Of a stretch of DNA of 64,000 bases, positions 36,686-49,204 are shown in pieces. Positions within the stretch are counted from its first letter, which is position 1; each line of letters begins with the position of its first letter. The notes below the pieces were generated by a model. It did not search any database. It was not told the DNA's origin and saw only the letters and a list, made by a program, of their open reading frames with translations. The stretch is taken from the NCBI GenBank assembly GCA_002812745.2, contig NCSJ02000178.1, positions 1 through 64,000 on the forward strand, read 5' to 3'. The position numbers and the translations under genes were made by a program. This DNA is from Scytalidium lignicola. Its lineage: Eukaryota; Ascomycota; Leotiomycetes.

Positions 36686-38915
36686 TCACATATCAGTACT
36701 TCCAGGAAGACGAACCAATTTGTGTCCGGCATGGTGAGTGTTTGCAGGGAGATGGTTATGCTGAACGACCTTGGTCAAGTTCTTCGAAAATGTCTTCAGT
36801 TTTGTGACGTCAATCTTGCAGGTTGGGTCATCGTAGCTGTCAATTTGACAGCACTCGATATTCTTCATCCACCGATTCTTCACGACCTCTGCTATTGTGG
36901 CACGTCGTTTCGGATCGGGGTTAAGCATGGTAAGAAGCAACCGTCGTAATGCCGGAGGATTGATGTGGTTATCGAAGAATGATACATTGGGATAGTCAAC
37001 CTCGCTGATGCCGACTTCTGGAGACTCTGCGTGCTTCTTGTTCCATTTCTCCCAGCCTCTGACGAGATCGTCGTACAATCGCGAAGTACCAGGCTCGGCT
37101 TTCTCCCATAAACATCCGCTCGCACACATGCAAAGCATCACGATTGCAGCACCCCACACATCCAAGGGTCTTGGATCATATTGGCCTGTACAAGCTTTGT
37201 CAGTGAAAGTAAAGATGACTCTAATAATGAAAATGAAGTTTACCATATTTCTTTCCTGCAATGACCTCTGGCGCAATATACGGTGGGCTGCCACAGATAC
37301 CAGGCTCGCACAGTCTGACTTCTCCCATCTCCTTCCCGCACTGACCACCAGCAGCTCTCAAGCCGGGATGAATACCAGCAAAGACCTCAGAAACCCCAAA
37401 ATCTGTAATTTTAAGCTTGCTGTCTTTAGTGATTAGAAGATTTTCTAGTTTAATATCACGATGTGCAATGCCATTGCTGTGAAGATAGTTGATGCCTTGG
37501 ATGAGTTGCTTGAACAGACATAGACGATCGACTTGGTGTTCGCTCTTGGCAAGATATTTCTGGTTAACAAGGCTGAATAAATCACCATGCTCGCAGAACT
37601 CCATAACATGATTCCAACGTCCATTGTGCGTGCATAGGCGGATTGTCTCGACGATATTTGGGTGATGTGCACTCTTCGCGATTGAATATTCGGATTTCAC
37701 CTTTTTCTCATAGTCCTCGGCATTTTCTGTCGATGACTTCCCTCGGAATTCTTTGACCGCGAATAGTTCACCAGGGCAACCTTTTCGGGTCATGAGCCTC
37801 ACATTCGCCGTGGCACCTTTCCCAATCGATTTGCCGCGTCGTCCAACTAGCTTGCTCTGATCAGAGAACTCAGCATACAAATCTACAACATCCACCATGA
37901 AATCGTCCGGAAGACTGAGGCTCAATCGTCGTGATTTCAATCCGATACCAGTCTCTGCAGCCATGCCCCAAACCTGTCTAGGCATTTCCTTGACATAAGC
38001 TTGGTGTTTACCGCGCGCATTATGATCAAGATCTACGCTTGTAGCGCGATGACGACGGTATTCGTGCTTCTCATCCTTTTCTTGCGGGGCGAAGGTGATT
38101 TTGTGCCTGTTTAGCTTATCCCGGATGCCGAAGCCAGTAGACGCGCGATTCTTCTTCTTCGAGCTGAAAAAGTCATCTCCCTCTGTTGGATTCAGACCAC
38201 CTGGAGTTGGTGTCAATCCAGTATCAGCTGGCGAGCCCGGAGACTGTGGGGTATGTGACCTCGAGCTAAAAGGAGACGATGCGGCCGACATCCTTCTAAA
38301 GGATAATCGACGAGCGTCTTTGGGTAATACCGGATCCGAATCACTTGCGATGGCACAGTTATCAGCTGGCGTCAGGGGTTGGATATTGACAGTATGACCA
38401 TGCGAATTTGATCTTCTGAATAGACCAGATACAACTTTTCGCATCGATCCATCTTTTGCTGTTCCGGATCTTTTTTGGCCGGGACTCCGTGCCGTGGCCG
38501 TTCCAGAAGGTGCTGGAGCTGCGGTATTCTTCTTTCCAGGTGTAGCAGGTGGCGTTGGAGCAGTGTTGAGTATGAGAGGTGGCTTGTGAACTGAGACGGG
38601 AACTGCGAAAGGCTGGACACTCTCATTGCTGCCAGTGGATACAGCAGGCTCGTTGTGAAAAGAATGAGGGTTCTGACTCTCCGTGGGTGTTATGGGTTCG
38701 ATCGCAGACTCGCTGTTTGTCTCATCTTCCTCCTCTGGTATAGGACTTTGTAGATCTACCGGTCGAGATTCGGGTGAGGATGAGTAGCTCTCCGATTGAG
38801 AGTGCGTCTCTCTCGAGTCATCGTAGTTTCGATTCTGTGACGGCGCATCATATGAAATTGGACCAAATACAGGTTGGCCGGCCGGCACCTGTGGCGTGGT
38901 GGCTACAGTCGACAT
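36686..38915 (-). CDS. Serine/threonine protein kinase, Sat4/Hal4-Hal5 (NPR/HAL) type
   Basis: Yeast relatives regulate potassium and nutrient transporters at the plasma membrane. Two exons, 38915-37244 and 37185-36686, joined by a GTAAAC..ACAG intron give 723 residues. The first about 345 residues are disordered and Ser/Pro-rich. The kinase domain runs from about 355 to 690 with all catalytic motifs: glycine loop SIGKGATANV, VAIK-type lysine in LFAVKEFRG, HRD loop GIAHRDIKLENLLI, DFG in KITDFGVSEVF, SPPYIAPEV, and DVWGAAIVMLCMCA across the intron. The insert LCEPGICGSPPYIAPE, a long activation loop and the C-terminal RRLLLTMLNPDPKRRATIAE are typical of the HAL/NPR group. I chose MSTVATTPQVPAG as the start. 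The frame is open 56 codons further upstream, but that part is hydrophobic, lacks family character and is probably leader. Confidence 0.9.
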
Positions 38916-41900
38916 CTTGTGGTGGTTGAGATACGCGGTACCTGGACCTGCGGGATTTTTATAGTCGAGGAGCAACGCGGAATGAGGCCTTTCGTTGCAA
39001 ACGATGGAAGGCCAAAGCAGAGCAAAAATGAGAATCCCAAGAATCCAATATGTGAGACAGCAGCCAGGAACGGTTATGATCAAAGGTTCTTAAAGGCTGG
39101 GCGTGCAATGGCAGTCGAGATCTTCACGATGATCTGGCCTGGGCTAAATCCAAATCGCTCACTCGCTCACTTGCTCCCTTCGGAAGAAACGAGGCTTGCC
39201 GAACACAGACTTGATGCGAAGAACTATAAACTCGGCATGACTATATAGGAGAACATGCAATCGGAAGGGAACAAGTGGTGTTGATCGAGAGGGTGGAATT
39301 GAACGCAGGCCGATTGCTGTTTCACAGTTTCACACAAGTTCTCTCTCTGTTGTGTTGTGTTGGGGCTGGCACCAGCAGCAAAGGCGAGGCGGGGGCTCCG
39401 AGCGGGTTATGAGGTTGACGCGCGCGGCTTGAGGATCCCAGCTGAGCCTAGCGAGCTTGCCACCAGGGTCCACGCGAGAGAGACGAAAGGACGAAAAGAA
39501 ACGCAGCAAGCAGGAAATAGAAGACGCACAGAAGGAAGGCCGGTCCAGGAGCAAAAGCAGCAGCGAGGGGTGTGGGCTTGGAATGGGTGGGATGGGCAGG
39601 ATGGGGCAGTCGGGTGTCCAACAGAACCCTTCAAGTGCAACTTCCGTACGAGGTTCCCATACGTCCATACGTTCGCTGGTTCGTTCCTACAACCTGGGAG
39701 AGGCGTGAGAGGCTGGGACGACACCGCGGAGGTAAGACTTCAAGGCTACGGGTAAAAGGTGCCGAACCTGTGCTTGGTCCAGCGGCAACAATTCGGGGCC
39801 TCGCGACGTCCAATTTCTCAGCAAAGAAATGGCCACTGAATATCTTGTGGAGGGTAAGAGCATTTGGTAAGAATGATGCAAAACGGCAGCGGCAATACTG
39901 CCAAGGTTCCAAGACCTGCTTCTGGAAGGTGTCGGACGGTTCTCGGATTGCGGATGGTCTGTTCATCCATCGTGATGCTAATTATTACCTGTACCGCAGA
40001 GTCTCTTTTCTTTGTATCAGAGCTAGCTCGCTGATCCCAGATCGCACTCTTCGAGGGATTCGGGGTCCCAAGAAGTTGATCGTAATCAGGCACGTTCAGA
40101 CTGTGCAGTCTAGAGCTTACAGTACTACATACACAGTACAGTCAGTCTCGTCCAGCTGCGCCATGGCAGAGGCTGCGCCGCTGCATGAGATCGTTTTGAG
40201 GAAATACTGAAGATCGAAAATTTGCACAAGGCCGGGTCATAGGTCCAAGACACATATCTTGGGGTGCTTTTACGAAGTCCGAGAAGGGCGCAATGTGGTG
40301 GTCGGCTTCCACTAAAGGGTGTGTGGGATGAAGGAGGATGGGAGGGAGGAACGCTGGGAAAAACAGGCTCTACACTTCGCCCTATGCAGGGCTACGGCAG
40401 GTCATGACGATGCCAGCAGAGCCATTCAGGGCCTTGCAGTACAAAGCATGTCCGCTGTGGTTCCTGAGATGGATGATTGGATCTCTGCTCAGCCCTTCCA
40501 TCCACCATTCTCTTGAACAGGACACCTTGGGGCGACTGTTCATTAAGGGATTTTAGCCGGAAATAGGACCACATACTCCGTACAGTACAGTACTAGGAAT
40601 TACGATATCACTCGTGCTGGGGCGTGCAGAAGAGATCTACTCGTGGCTACTTTATCTTGAGTGGAGAGATTCCGGAGAGATGGCACTTCTCCAACCGCAG
40701 ACTCCTAGGCCTCTTTTGGCAGTTGTTTGCCGAACCCCGACCAACGATAAGGACTGCCTCCCTTATTACCTGAAATAAACTAGACGACTCTTCTCTCGAT
40801 CTGTACTTGTACGTCACAGACTTCCGATTGCGTGTTCCAAAGTTGTCGTGCTATAGGTCCCTTCCAGTATCAATCAAGCACCAAAAGATAACCATGGCTG
40901 AAGAGGAATTTTTCCTTCACGAGGCCATCCAAGCCTATAGTTCTCGTGCCACACCATCTGCTACCTCCTAGTGGTCCGAAAACCACGGGTTTGTTTTCCT
41001 CTTGTGCAACCTTAGATCGATCGGACAGTTCTGGAATGCCGCTGTGGCGGCACTTCGTACCTTGCTCGACTCTGGAAGGAAAAAAACTTCAGTACACACT
41101 GCCAAGCAACAGCGGCTCGAGTAATCAGGAACTTGGCTATTCAGCTGATTAATTGGCGGGCCGTCTCGTGTTTTGATCAGAGGTCATCAGCATGATGAGC
41201 ATCAGATTGGTTTGAAAAAGCTCCTGTTTTGTCGCATTCGGGCAACATTGATAAAGGCGATTGGATACATGCACTCAAGTTGCGATTTCAAGCGTCACCG
41301 AGATCGCTCACGACCCTGGTGGGGGCCTGAATGAATGCTGTAGTGGCGGCATCATCAACCTCAACTTGTGCGAGCCACAGAGGGCTGGAAAAGGTGCGCT
41401 TAGGTGCTGCAGTTGGGGTTCCACTTCCTACACTAATAACACTAATAACACGACTAAACTCGACTAACTCGACACTTCGGAAGAATTGTGGAATACTGCG
41501 TCCATGCTTCACACCATTCATCCGCCCTGATGGCTTCCAACAGGCCCTTTTGAGGGCCTCGTAGTGGGGCTTTGCGAGATGCCATTTGATATTTCTCGAT
41601 CTCTCTCTTTACACTACTGAGGGCTCCATAATGGCGACGTAACTCTACACGGCTTTCATCCTGAATCCAAGCTTCAAGACTGATCAATTATTTCGCTACT
41701 TGTGCATAGAGCATCGCAACGGCTGGTAACTGCATGCAGTGAGACAAAAGTGCATCATGAACAGAACTCGGCAACGGGGCCAAGATCCAACTGCGACGCC
41801 GCCCTCCTCTCGCAATTTCGTTTCTTTTGCTTCAATAACAAAGTCAATATTAGAGCTCCGCATGAAGCACGGCACTCTCCAGTTTTACCCTGCCGAATGC

Positions 41901-44900
41901 TACTTTAGAAACAAGCTTCAGTTAGTTGAGGATTCAAATGCGGGATCCCCAACACGGTTCATCGTGCATCAACAAATTTAACCCCCACGAGGGGAGAGGA
42001 AGAGAAGTCTTGCTCAATTTTGTGTAAAGGGATTGAAGAGCAAAACCCAACAAGTACACCACAGCATGCGGTTGTGTCGGAAGGGAGAAAAAGCAATTCA
42101 CAACCCCGCGATCTGCAGTTGAGGTCGCACGGGCTAGATTTCCTGTCTTGCTTTTTCGTCCAGTTCACCGTAGTGCAACATCTCCGCCAAAACGAGGGGT
42201 TGGAGCAACGAGAGCCCAGAATCAAACAATTAGTTTGTAACACCTCTTACACGGAACCAACAGAAAAGCGGTCATACAAACTCCAGAATTTGGTACTCCT
42301 TATGCACTCACATAATCTGGAGAACCCCACGTTTTTCTGCATCATTTTTTAGGATTCTTTCACGTCCTGCCACAGCGAGTAGCTGACTGTACGCGTCAAT
42401 GATAGGCTGTATATCTCTTCAGTGGTCATGTGGCACTTCTCTCCTTTAATCAATGGAACAATAATAATAAAGAAAGAAAAATGAGGCATTTACGCTGGGT
42501 GCAGATTCGTCACCGCTCGATTGGGAGCCGAGAGAACCTCTTTTTGCTGGTCTCAAATTGGCTACGAAAAGGGCCATTGGCATGGATGATTTTTTGACGA
42601 CGTGGGCTAAACCAAGTTTGGAAGACACCAACACGGATTCGGGGCTCGGCTCTCAAATTGTGCGCCATGTTCAAATTTGTGCAATGATTATGCACGATAT
42701 GCTAATAATACTTACCTACAGGTACTCTGGAATGGAGACCGCAATATAACTATTATTAGAGCCATAAGTTAAGAGGCTCAGAACGCCCTATCCAACGTCT
42801 CAGATTCCGCTTCAGTTAATGCCGCAAAAAGAGACGCCTCTAAGTAAAAAATAAAATAAAACTCCTCAAGGTAAATGGTCTGATTTCACATTATATGCAT
42901 AGTCTACTATGTGTGTACTCAATTTGTTGGCAAAGTTGATGTGCTAAAGATAGTGAAATAAACCATCTCATCCTTGAATATTGCTTCAACCTATCTAGGT
43001 CAAATATAGACTCTTCGTTTGTTTGATCTACAGGGAGAGTGACTTGGGTCGACGTGGGAGCCGATATATGGATGGATGGATGTGGCATTTGAGGTTGCTG
43101 TTCCCAACAGAGCAGCATTGGATGCTGTCGCACAAGTTGTGCTACTCCAAACTTCCAGTCTAATTCCAGTTTTCAAGTCACGAGTTTTACTCCATACTAG
43201 TTTTTGAGATAATAACCTAGCTTATCCAATCCAACTTTATCGGGCATCAATGTGTATCATGGGACCATGAATGATTTGCTTTCGTCTGCGAGGTGCTTTC
43301 AATTCTTGCATTGCTTTGTGTTCAGTTTTCAATATTGAGAAACTTCTGGTATGCATAACTGCAAGTCGCATTTGTATTTCAGATGCATCAGTTCCAGTAA
43401 AGGCAATCATTGTGGTATAACATAACGTCACTACTTGTTTTATTGCATCTAGTCCTTTCCAGAATGGCAACTTGGCCTACACGGAACCATAATATCATGG
43501 AGAGATTAGGAATAGGAGCACGCCTCCTGATAGGATTTATCTCACGTATCATGACTTCCTAGCTCACGGGATCCTGTCTCAGTGGATAGAATGTGGCATA
43601 TGATCAAGCTCTCACACATCCAGTTTATTGAAATTTCTCACGTGGAAGATGGTAAGCTCTCGTCAGCGTACTCCCGGATCAAGCCGATATGGGAAGGGCC
43701 GAAATGGCAAACGAGAAGGGAGAACATTCAAAGTAGCGCCGGATTTAACATCATTGAAAGTTGAAGTAAAGATGGTTTAACACCACTTGGAATCTCATGT
43801 CCTAAACAATGAGAGGGTGGATCGGATGCGAGGACTAGGCTGGCTACAGGGACCGAGAATGACTACTCTGTATAGCAGGGGTCAAAGAAGCGCCTGGAAG
43901 GGAGAGATAGTTAGCCCGGTACGTATTTCTTTACTAATATTTACAGAATGAAGACAATAGTGATCGATGCTTAGTGGGAATGAACAAGTTGGAATAGAGT
44001 GGTCACAAGAAAATAGAAGTGGCAAAAAATGCGATGCTTTATGATTCGATTGTGTCGTGAAATAGTCACCACTATGACAGTTTGTCTCCACGAGCAGTCC
44101 CGCAACAACGTAGACGGCCACGTCTTTTCACATGCGAGCGAAGATAAAAGAAAATCTCTCAAATTTTGATTTAGGTGGATACTTCAACCTAGGGCTTTTC
44201 ACCACGCCAGCTCACGTGCCTCGTTAATCTTCAGGGTTCTCCTAACGCATCTGCTTGGGCGTGGGTCTTAACGAGTCAGTTCCAATAGCAGAGCGTAACA
44301 GTTGTCAAAATGTTAAGTTGAGGCTTCCGTATCTGTGGAAATGAGTAGTTCCATTGATGATGATCGGTAACTATACGCCCATGATAACTTGAGCACAGCC
44401 CTACGCTCCAGTACAGTGCATACCAGTACCATATTCCTTAGGCTAGGGGCAATTTAATACGTACTGACAGCCAGGGCGAAACAGGCCTGCGGGGATGATC
44501 GTAACTACAGCATTGGCTTTGAAGAGACGTTTGGGTTTAGGGGAACTCTGACGTGTTCAGGGACGCGCTGGGTTGACTGGCGAGACTGGTCCAGCCTCCG
44601 CGTTGCCCTGAATTGGCCGGATAAGCTCTGCGATAGGAACATTCTCCTCACCGCAGCATTGGATATGTAATATGCCACCTGCAGAGTGGACGACGTACCG
44701 ACGGGGACGGGACCTAACTGCGGATTCAATATCGGCAGAGCGGGAAACTGCCGGTGTAAGGATTGGGAGAGTGGCTTTTATGGGATTTGCTTTTTCTTGC
44801 ACTGTGTTCGAGCCTTTGGATCCAACACAGCAAGCCAATGTGCAAATTTTAATTAATTCACATCTGGCCCATCAAATCAATCCATGCCGGATGGCTTGAT

Positions 44901-45345
44901 TTTCCGGCGGGCCGTACCACCTTACAAAGACAGCCCTATCCAATCAGAGCAGGAAAAGCGGCAACGCTACTGCCACTGCGCATCATCGCAACTCACTACC
45001 TCCTTTCGCATCGTGACAACACATCCTTCATTCATTCATTCGAACTGCGCCGTACACAACTCTTGCTCCCCGTGGATAACAGTCAGGCTACTGCAGGGCA
45101 ACCGAATCGCAGTCGCCCTAGCAGTGGAACCCCCTCGCGCGAATAACGACCGCCACCTCTCTTCTCTGCCTGGAGGACACGCGACAGCCAAACGAACCCC
45201 CTCCCGAAACGCCCGAGTTACTCGTCGACAACCTTGCCGGTATACGCAAACCGCTGATTCAGTCTTGTGGGCGGGCCTCGAACTATTCTCTGCATCTCGA
45301 ACAACTGATGGCCACGATACCGCATCTCCAACCCCAAACAACAAA
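38916..45345. other. 6.4 kb intergenic between divergent genes
   Basis: It lies between the divergent kinase and coiled-coil protein genes and holds both promoters. No gene is supported. ORFs such as 39572-40210 and 44505-44729 are unstructured and overlap others on the opposite strand. CAGTAC palindromes occur near 40118-40142 and 40577-40593, and again near 44410-44430. The final 450 bp (44884-45345) are open in frame with the next gene but read as leader, with CATTCATTCATT repeats. Confidence 0.55.
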
Positions 45346-46807
45346 ATGCCTCCCAAAATGCCTCCCCAATACCCCCCCGACTCTTTTCTCCCGTCAGGCG
45401 CAGTGCCGTCACCTCAGAATATTCGCCCTGGAGGACCCCCGATGACCTTATCCGCAACGTCTCATCTCGATCCCCGAACCATGCCAGACTACATTCCCTC
45501 GCCGAACAAACAAGATACGCCAAAGTCGTACATGCAATCTCAATCGCCGTCACAGTATTCCAGTCATGGCCATCCAATCTCGCCTCCGAGCACAAGGTCA
45601 GCCTCGGCCGAAGACAATTCTGCGAGCTTGGTCGAAGATTGGAGAGCGTATACTGAGAAGTTGAGATCACAGCATGAGGGTGAGCGTGCACATATGGTCG
45701 CAGACCGAAAAAGGTTGCAAGAAGTCATGGAAGAGGAGAGGGCTCTCTGGGATAAGGAGCGGGATATGTTGAAGGTTCAGATTACTGAGCTCGAAGCACA
45801 GCTACGGAATAGAAGTGGGAATGACTACTTCTCATTATCGACAGGCTCATCAAGATCTCGCATGTTCAGTCCTAGGGGAGCACGTTCAGCTAGACTGAGT
45901 CCCAGTAACAGCATTCCACAAGAGTCTGGGAGGGATGCGGATGGTCGACCATTTTATGCGCCTGCACCCCAGAATCCANTCGAGGACTTTCTCCATATCC
46001 GGGACCAAGGAACTCCGAATCGATGACATCGGTGGACGGAGTGAAGGTGCAATCATAGTGCCATCGAAAGTGTTAACTTCTTCTGACTTTGGCCTCCAAT
46101 CGCCTGAAGAACCACCCTCAGTTCCCGAAACGCCGACTGATAGCATTGATATATCTCTAATTTCACCAGATCTAGAAGGGGTGCCTATCAGAGCCTCAGC
46201 TGTGGCACCAGAATTTGTTGCCAAGGTCCTCTCTCCTCAAAACCCCCTCTCGCCCATGAAGTCCCCGAATATTCATCCTCGTGGTCATGTAGAAAGGAGT
46301 ATCTCCGCCCCTCAGCCTAAGATCACGACTCTGGAAGTCATCAAGCAGCCCGAGAACAGAAGGCTGACGATGCATGCTGGCCATACGCCGAATCATTCCA
46401 TTTCCAAGCTCGATTTCCTCTCTGATAGTGGCAATGCGACCCCGACCCAGAACCAAGTTAATCAACAGCAACAAGCACAAGACGAAGAAAAAGAGCAACA
46501 AGATCAATCAGAGACCGTCGCAGCAGTCGGAATGATCTATGAGCAATGGAACGGCACCGATGATGAGGATGTACCCCTAAAAGGTCAGCTAGGTCTGACT
46601 AATAACACCGTGAAAGACGAGGTGTTCCTTACCCAGCTCGTTAGGAAACTTGCAGAAGAGGCGCGCAAATCCGAAGGGTCGTCTCCAAATGAGAGCGCGC
46701 TCTCTTCTACCGAAGATGACGGTGAAAAAGAGGAGGGAGATGATAAGATGCCTATTTTGAAACTAAAGCAGAGCTTCAATTTTGGGAGGCCGATGGGAGA
46801 GATGTGA
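45346..46807 (+). CDS. Conserved fungal coiled-coil protein of unknown function (frame broken by one N)
   Basis: The protein begins MPPKMPPQYPPDSFLPSG, is Pro/Ser-rich for about 90 residues, then has a coiled coil from roughly residue 95 to 155 (EDWRAYTEKLRSQHEGERAH, DRKRLQEVMEEERALWDKER, MLKVQITELEAQLRNR). The rest is disordered with conserved-looking islands: LTSSDFGLQSPEEPP, RLTMHAGHTPNHSISKLDFL, LKGQLGLTNNTVKDEVFLTQ, and ILKLKQSFNFGRPMGE at the C-terminus. At 45979 an N puts the two halves in different frames. Leaving that base out gives one frame of 486 residues with a natural junction (PQNP-SRTFSISG), so the N is most likely a spurious extra base. I recall similar uncharacterised proteins across Pezizomycotina but no function. 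The frame extends upstream to 44884, but that part looks like leader. Confidence 0.72.
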
Positions 46808-48257
46808 TCTTTTTGCAATATCACTTCCAGCGGTACTACTCTGCTCTACTCCTCTCCTTTTGGCTCAAAGATTATTGCGAAACTATTACATATCCTTTCG
46901 ACTTCTCCTTTATATATATTTGGTCAATTCAACAGACCGCATCTCGTCTTTCCAGGAGCGCTGGGTAGGAAGAAAAAAAATTATCCCCATTGGGGACTTC
47001 GGGCGGGACAAAATTATATAGATTTACTTTTTTTTTTTGGTTTTGTTTTTTTGGCAGAAAGGGGGATGTTGGATTGTTACCCCTAGTATCTTTGGAATCT
47101 CTTTTGTTTTCAACACACTTATACCCCCCTTTCATCTAACGGAGCTCTCCCCGCTTTTGTTCCCCCGGAGATCATCATCGACCGGAACACACTCGCTGGA
47201 CACTTTTCCTTGTTTCATTTAATTATTTTTTTGGTTAATCTTCAAAATCTTCCAAAACTAGGGATCTGGAGGGTGAAAAGGAAAGAAATGGCGGGCGGAA
47301 AACTTTTGGCGAATTTGGGAGCATCAGCGCACACCGCGCATACGGTGCTTCTGGTTATACATTGGGTATCTTTTAAATTCTCTCCCACTCTCGGGAGGAT
47401 TAAAATATATGGGAGAATTTGGGTTGGGTTTAGGTTTCTAGTTCTGGGGGGCTTTGGAATTGCATGGTTTTATTATTACACAAGAGATACCTGGTCCCGG
47501 ACACGAAGGATTGTTTATTTTATTTTATTTTAGGATAGCTTACATACCCCCATACGCGCGCACATAAATGACATAAAAGAAAAATTACATACAATAGGAA
47601 AGGATGGATTAGGAAGCTCGAAAAACGCGCGAGGATAGTTTGGGATATTAACTTCGAATTGAGTTTTTTACCCTCCCCTCTGAGGGAAAAGAAAAGCGGC
47701 GATACCTCTTAGATTATACTCTGAATAGACTGTTGCTTGGTTCTTTTTTTTTTCTTTCTACAAAAGCTGAAAATATATCTCTTTTGATAACTAAATTCGA
47801 TTTACGTAGACCGATTTTTCAAGGCTATTCATAACGTTCTCCGATACCATACGGTGATAGCTATCGCTTAAGTTCATGTAGAACATTTCGAGCCATGATT
47901 ACCTTCTAGTTGTAAACTTTGTATACTTAGTCAGTTTCTAAAGAGGTATGCTATTTTCTCATATAATCCACAGTACGAGAAATAAATGCTTCTGCCTCTC
48001 TCTCCTAGGTAAATTTATCACACCTTTGTGTGATTTGTAGAATCAAATACAGTTGGGCCAACCTCAAAGTAGTTTACCAAGGGTGAAAACCCCATTCCTT
48101 CCCCATTAACCAGTCAGGTAACTTGAAGGCATCGTATATATCTTTCCAGCAATGCGCAATCGAATAAATATCCCCTTCTTACTAGCAAATACTGACACTT
48201 AATTTTCAAATGGTTTTATAAGAATATATAAGACCCACCAATCAAATCAAATAAGAA
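46808..48257. other. Intergenic, 3' flank and tRNA upstream region
   Basis: AT-rich with T and A runs. ORFs at 46782-47021 and 47210-47533 have no protein pattern. I see no gene. Confidence 0.5.
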
Positions 48258-48357
48258 GGGCGAGTGGTCTAGTGGTATGATTTTCCCTTAGCAAGCGGTC
48301 GATAAAGATCAACCAACAACTTGGGAGAGGTCCGGGGTTCAATTCCCCGCCCGTCCA
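48258..48357 (+). tRNA. tRNA-Ala (anticodon AGC) with a 28 nt intron
   Basis: Acceptor arm GGGCGAG pairs with CCCGTCC and is followed by discriminator A. The third pair is G3-U70, the alanine identity element. The D-arm region is GTCTAGTGGTATGAT (A box), and the T-arm CGGGG-TTCAATT-CCCCG (B box) is perfect. The anticodon stem is TTCCC/GGGAG and the loop TTAGCA..T gives anticodon AGC at 48290-48292. An intron of about 28 nt (48294-48321) sits one base 3' of the anticodon, the standard place. The mature length is about 72 nt before CCA. One mismatch (A6-C67) remains in the acceptor stem. A T-rich stretch downstream would end Pol III transcription. Confidence 0.88.
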
Positions 48358-49204
48358 TTTATTTTTGTGGTTTTATTAATCATTCTNATTTTTTTTTAAA
48401 TTCCCCTGCTGTTTATTCTTTGTTTTTGTTCTTTTTATTTTCCTCAGGTGGAGAAATAGTGACGAAAATAGCTGGATAAGCGAACATTTTACATTAACCA
48501 CGCACGTGCCATGCAGCCATGCTCGTTATGAGAGAGGCTCATTATTGCGAAGGCAAATTCATTATCGTGCCCCTCTGTTATTGATAGACCTATCTAAACA
48601 GATCTGATAAATTACTATTGTCTTATACGCCGTTTTNACCCCTATCCGACCCTTCAATATGCGCCTAGAGACATAAAACCCCCCAAAACCAAGAGTTCAA
48701 AAAGGAAGGAAAACTAAAAAAGCAGAGGCAGTATTGTGGGTATCTATAATATAATGCTCGCCAGTGAAGTTGGATATAACGTAAAAGATATTTGAAAAAC
48801 CGAGATGGAAGTTTGTATAAAGCATAGATAAAGCGCAGATCAGTTTTTTTTTTTTTGACACTTCTTTGTATTGATGTGTAATTAACATCAAAAGGCTGAG
48901 TGGAAGGTTAGTAAATTGGTTTCCTGTAGATCTAGTAGAACTCACAACACAATTTTCTAGCTATTGTAGCATGGACTTAGCTGCTTTCTCTTACTGAGGG
49001 GTTGACTATTACCCAGTAAACCCTGATTTCAGAAGGCATCAGGATAGCAAGGTATTACGCTTCTGCAATACCCAATGTTGAGAGGGCACATTGATGGATG
49101 TATCTGGTGTGTTTTCTGCTAGTGTAAACCACGGCTGATGCAATGCATGCACTGTATTGGTGTTGTGTAGGAATGAACTTAGTGGATGTCCAAACCTGGC
49201 ATGC
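48358..49204. other. AT-rich intergenic DNA
   Basis: T-rich Pol III terminator-like runs just after the tRNA (48360-48400), then gene-free AT-rich DNA with Ns at 48387 and 48637. The right end is the 3' flank of the next gene. Confidence 0.5.

Noticed and set aside
37221..39083. Kinase start 56 codons upstream (MIITVPGCCLTYWILGIL..)
   Set aside because: The extension is hydrophobic and unlike the disordered N-termini of this kinase group. MSTVATTPQV at 38915 is the natural start.
39357..40210. Overlapping ORFs on both strands upstream of the kinase gene
   Set aside because: They overlap each other in several frames, have skewed composition and no domain or intron signals. This is promoter/leader DNA of the kinase gene.
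44884..45345. N-terminal extension of the coiled-coil protein to 44884
   Set aside because: The frame is open but the composition is that of a leader (CATTCATT repeats, no family-like sequence) and a compact Met at 45346 fits better.
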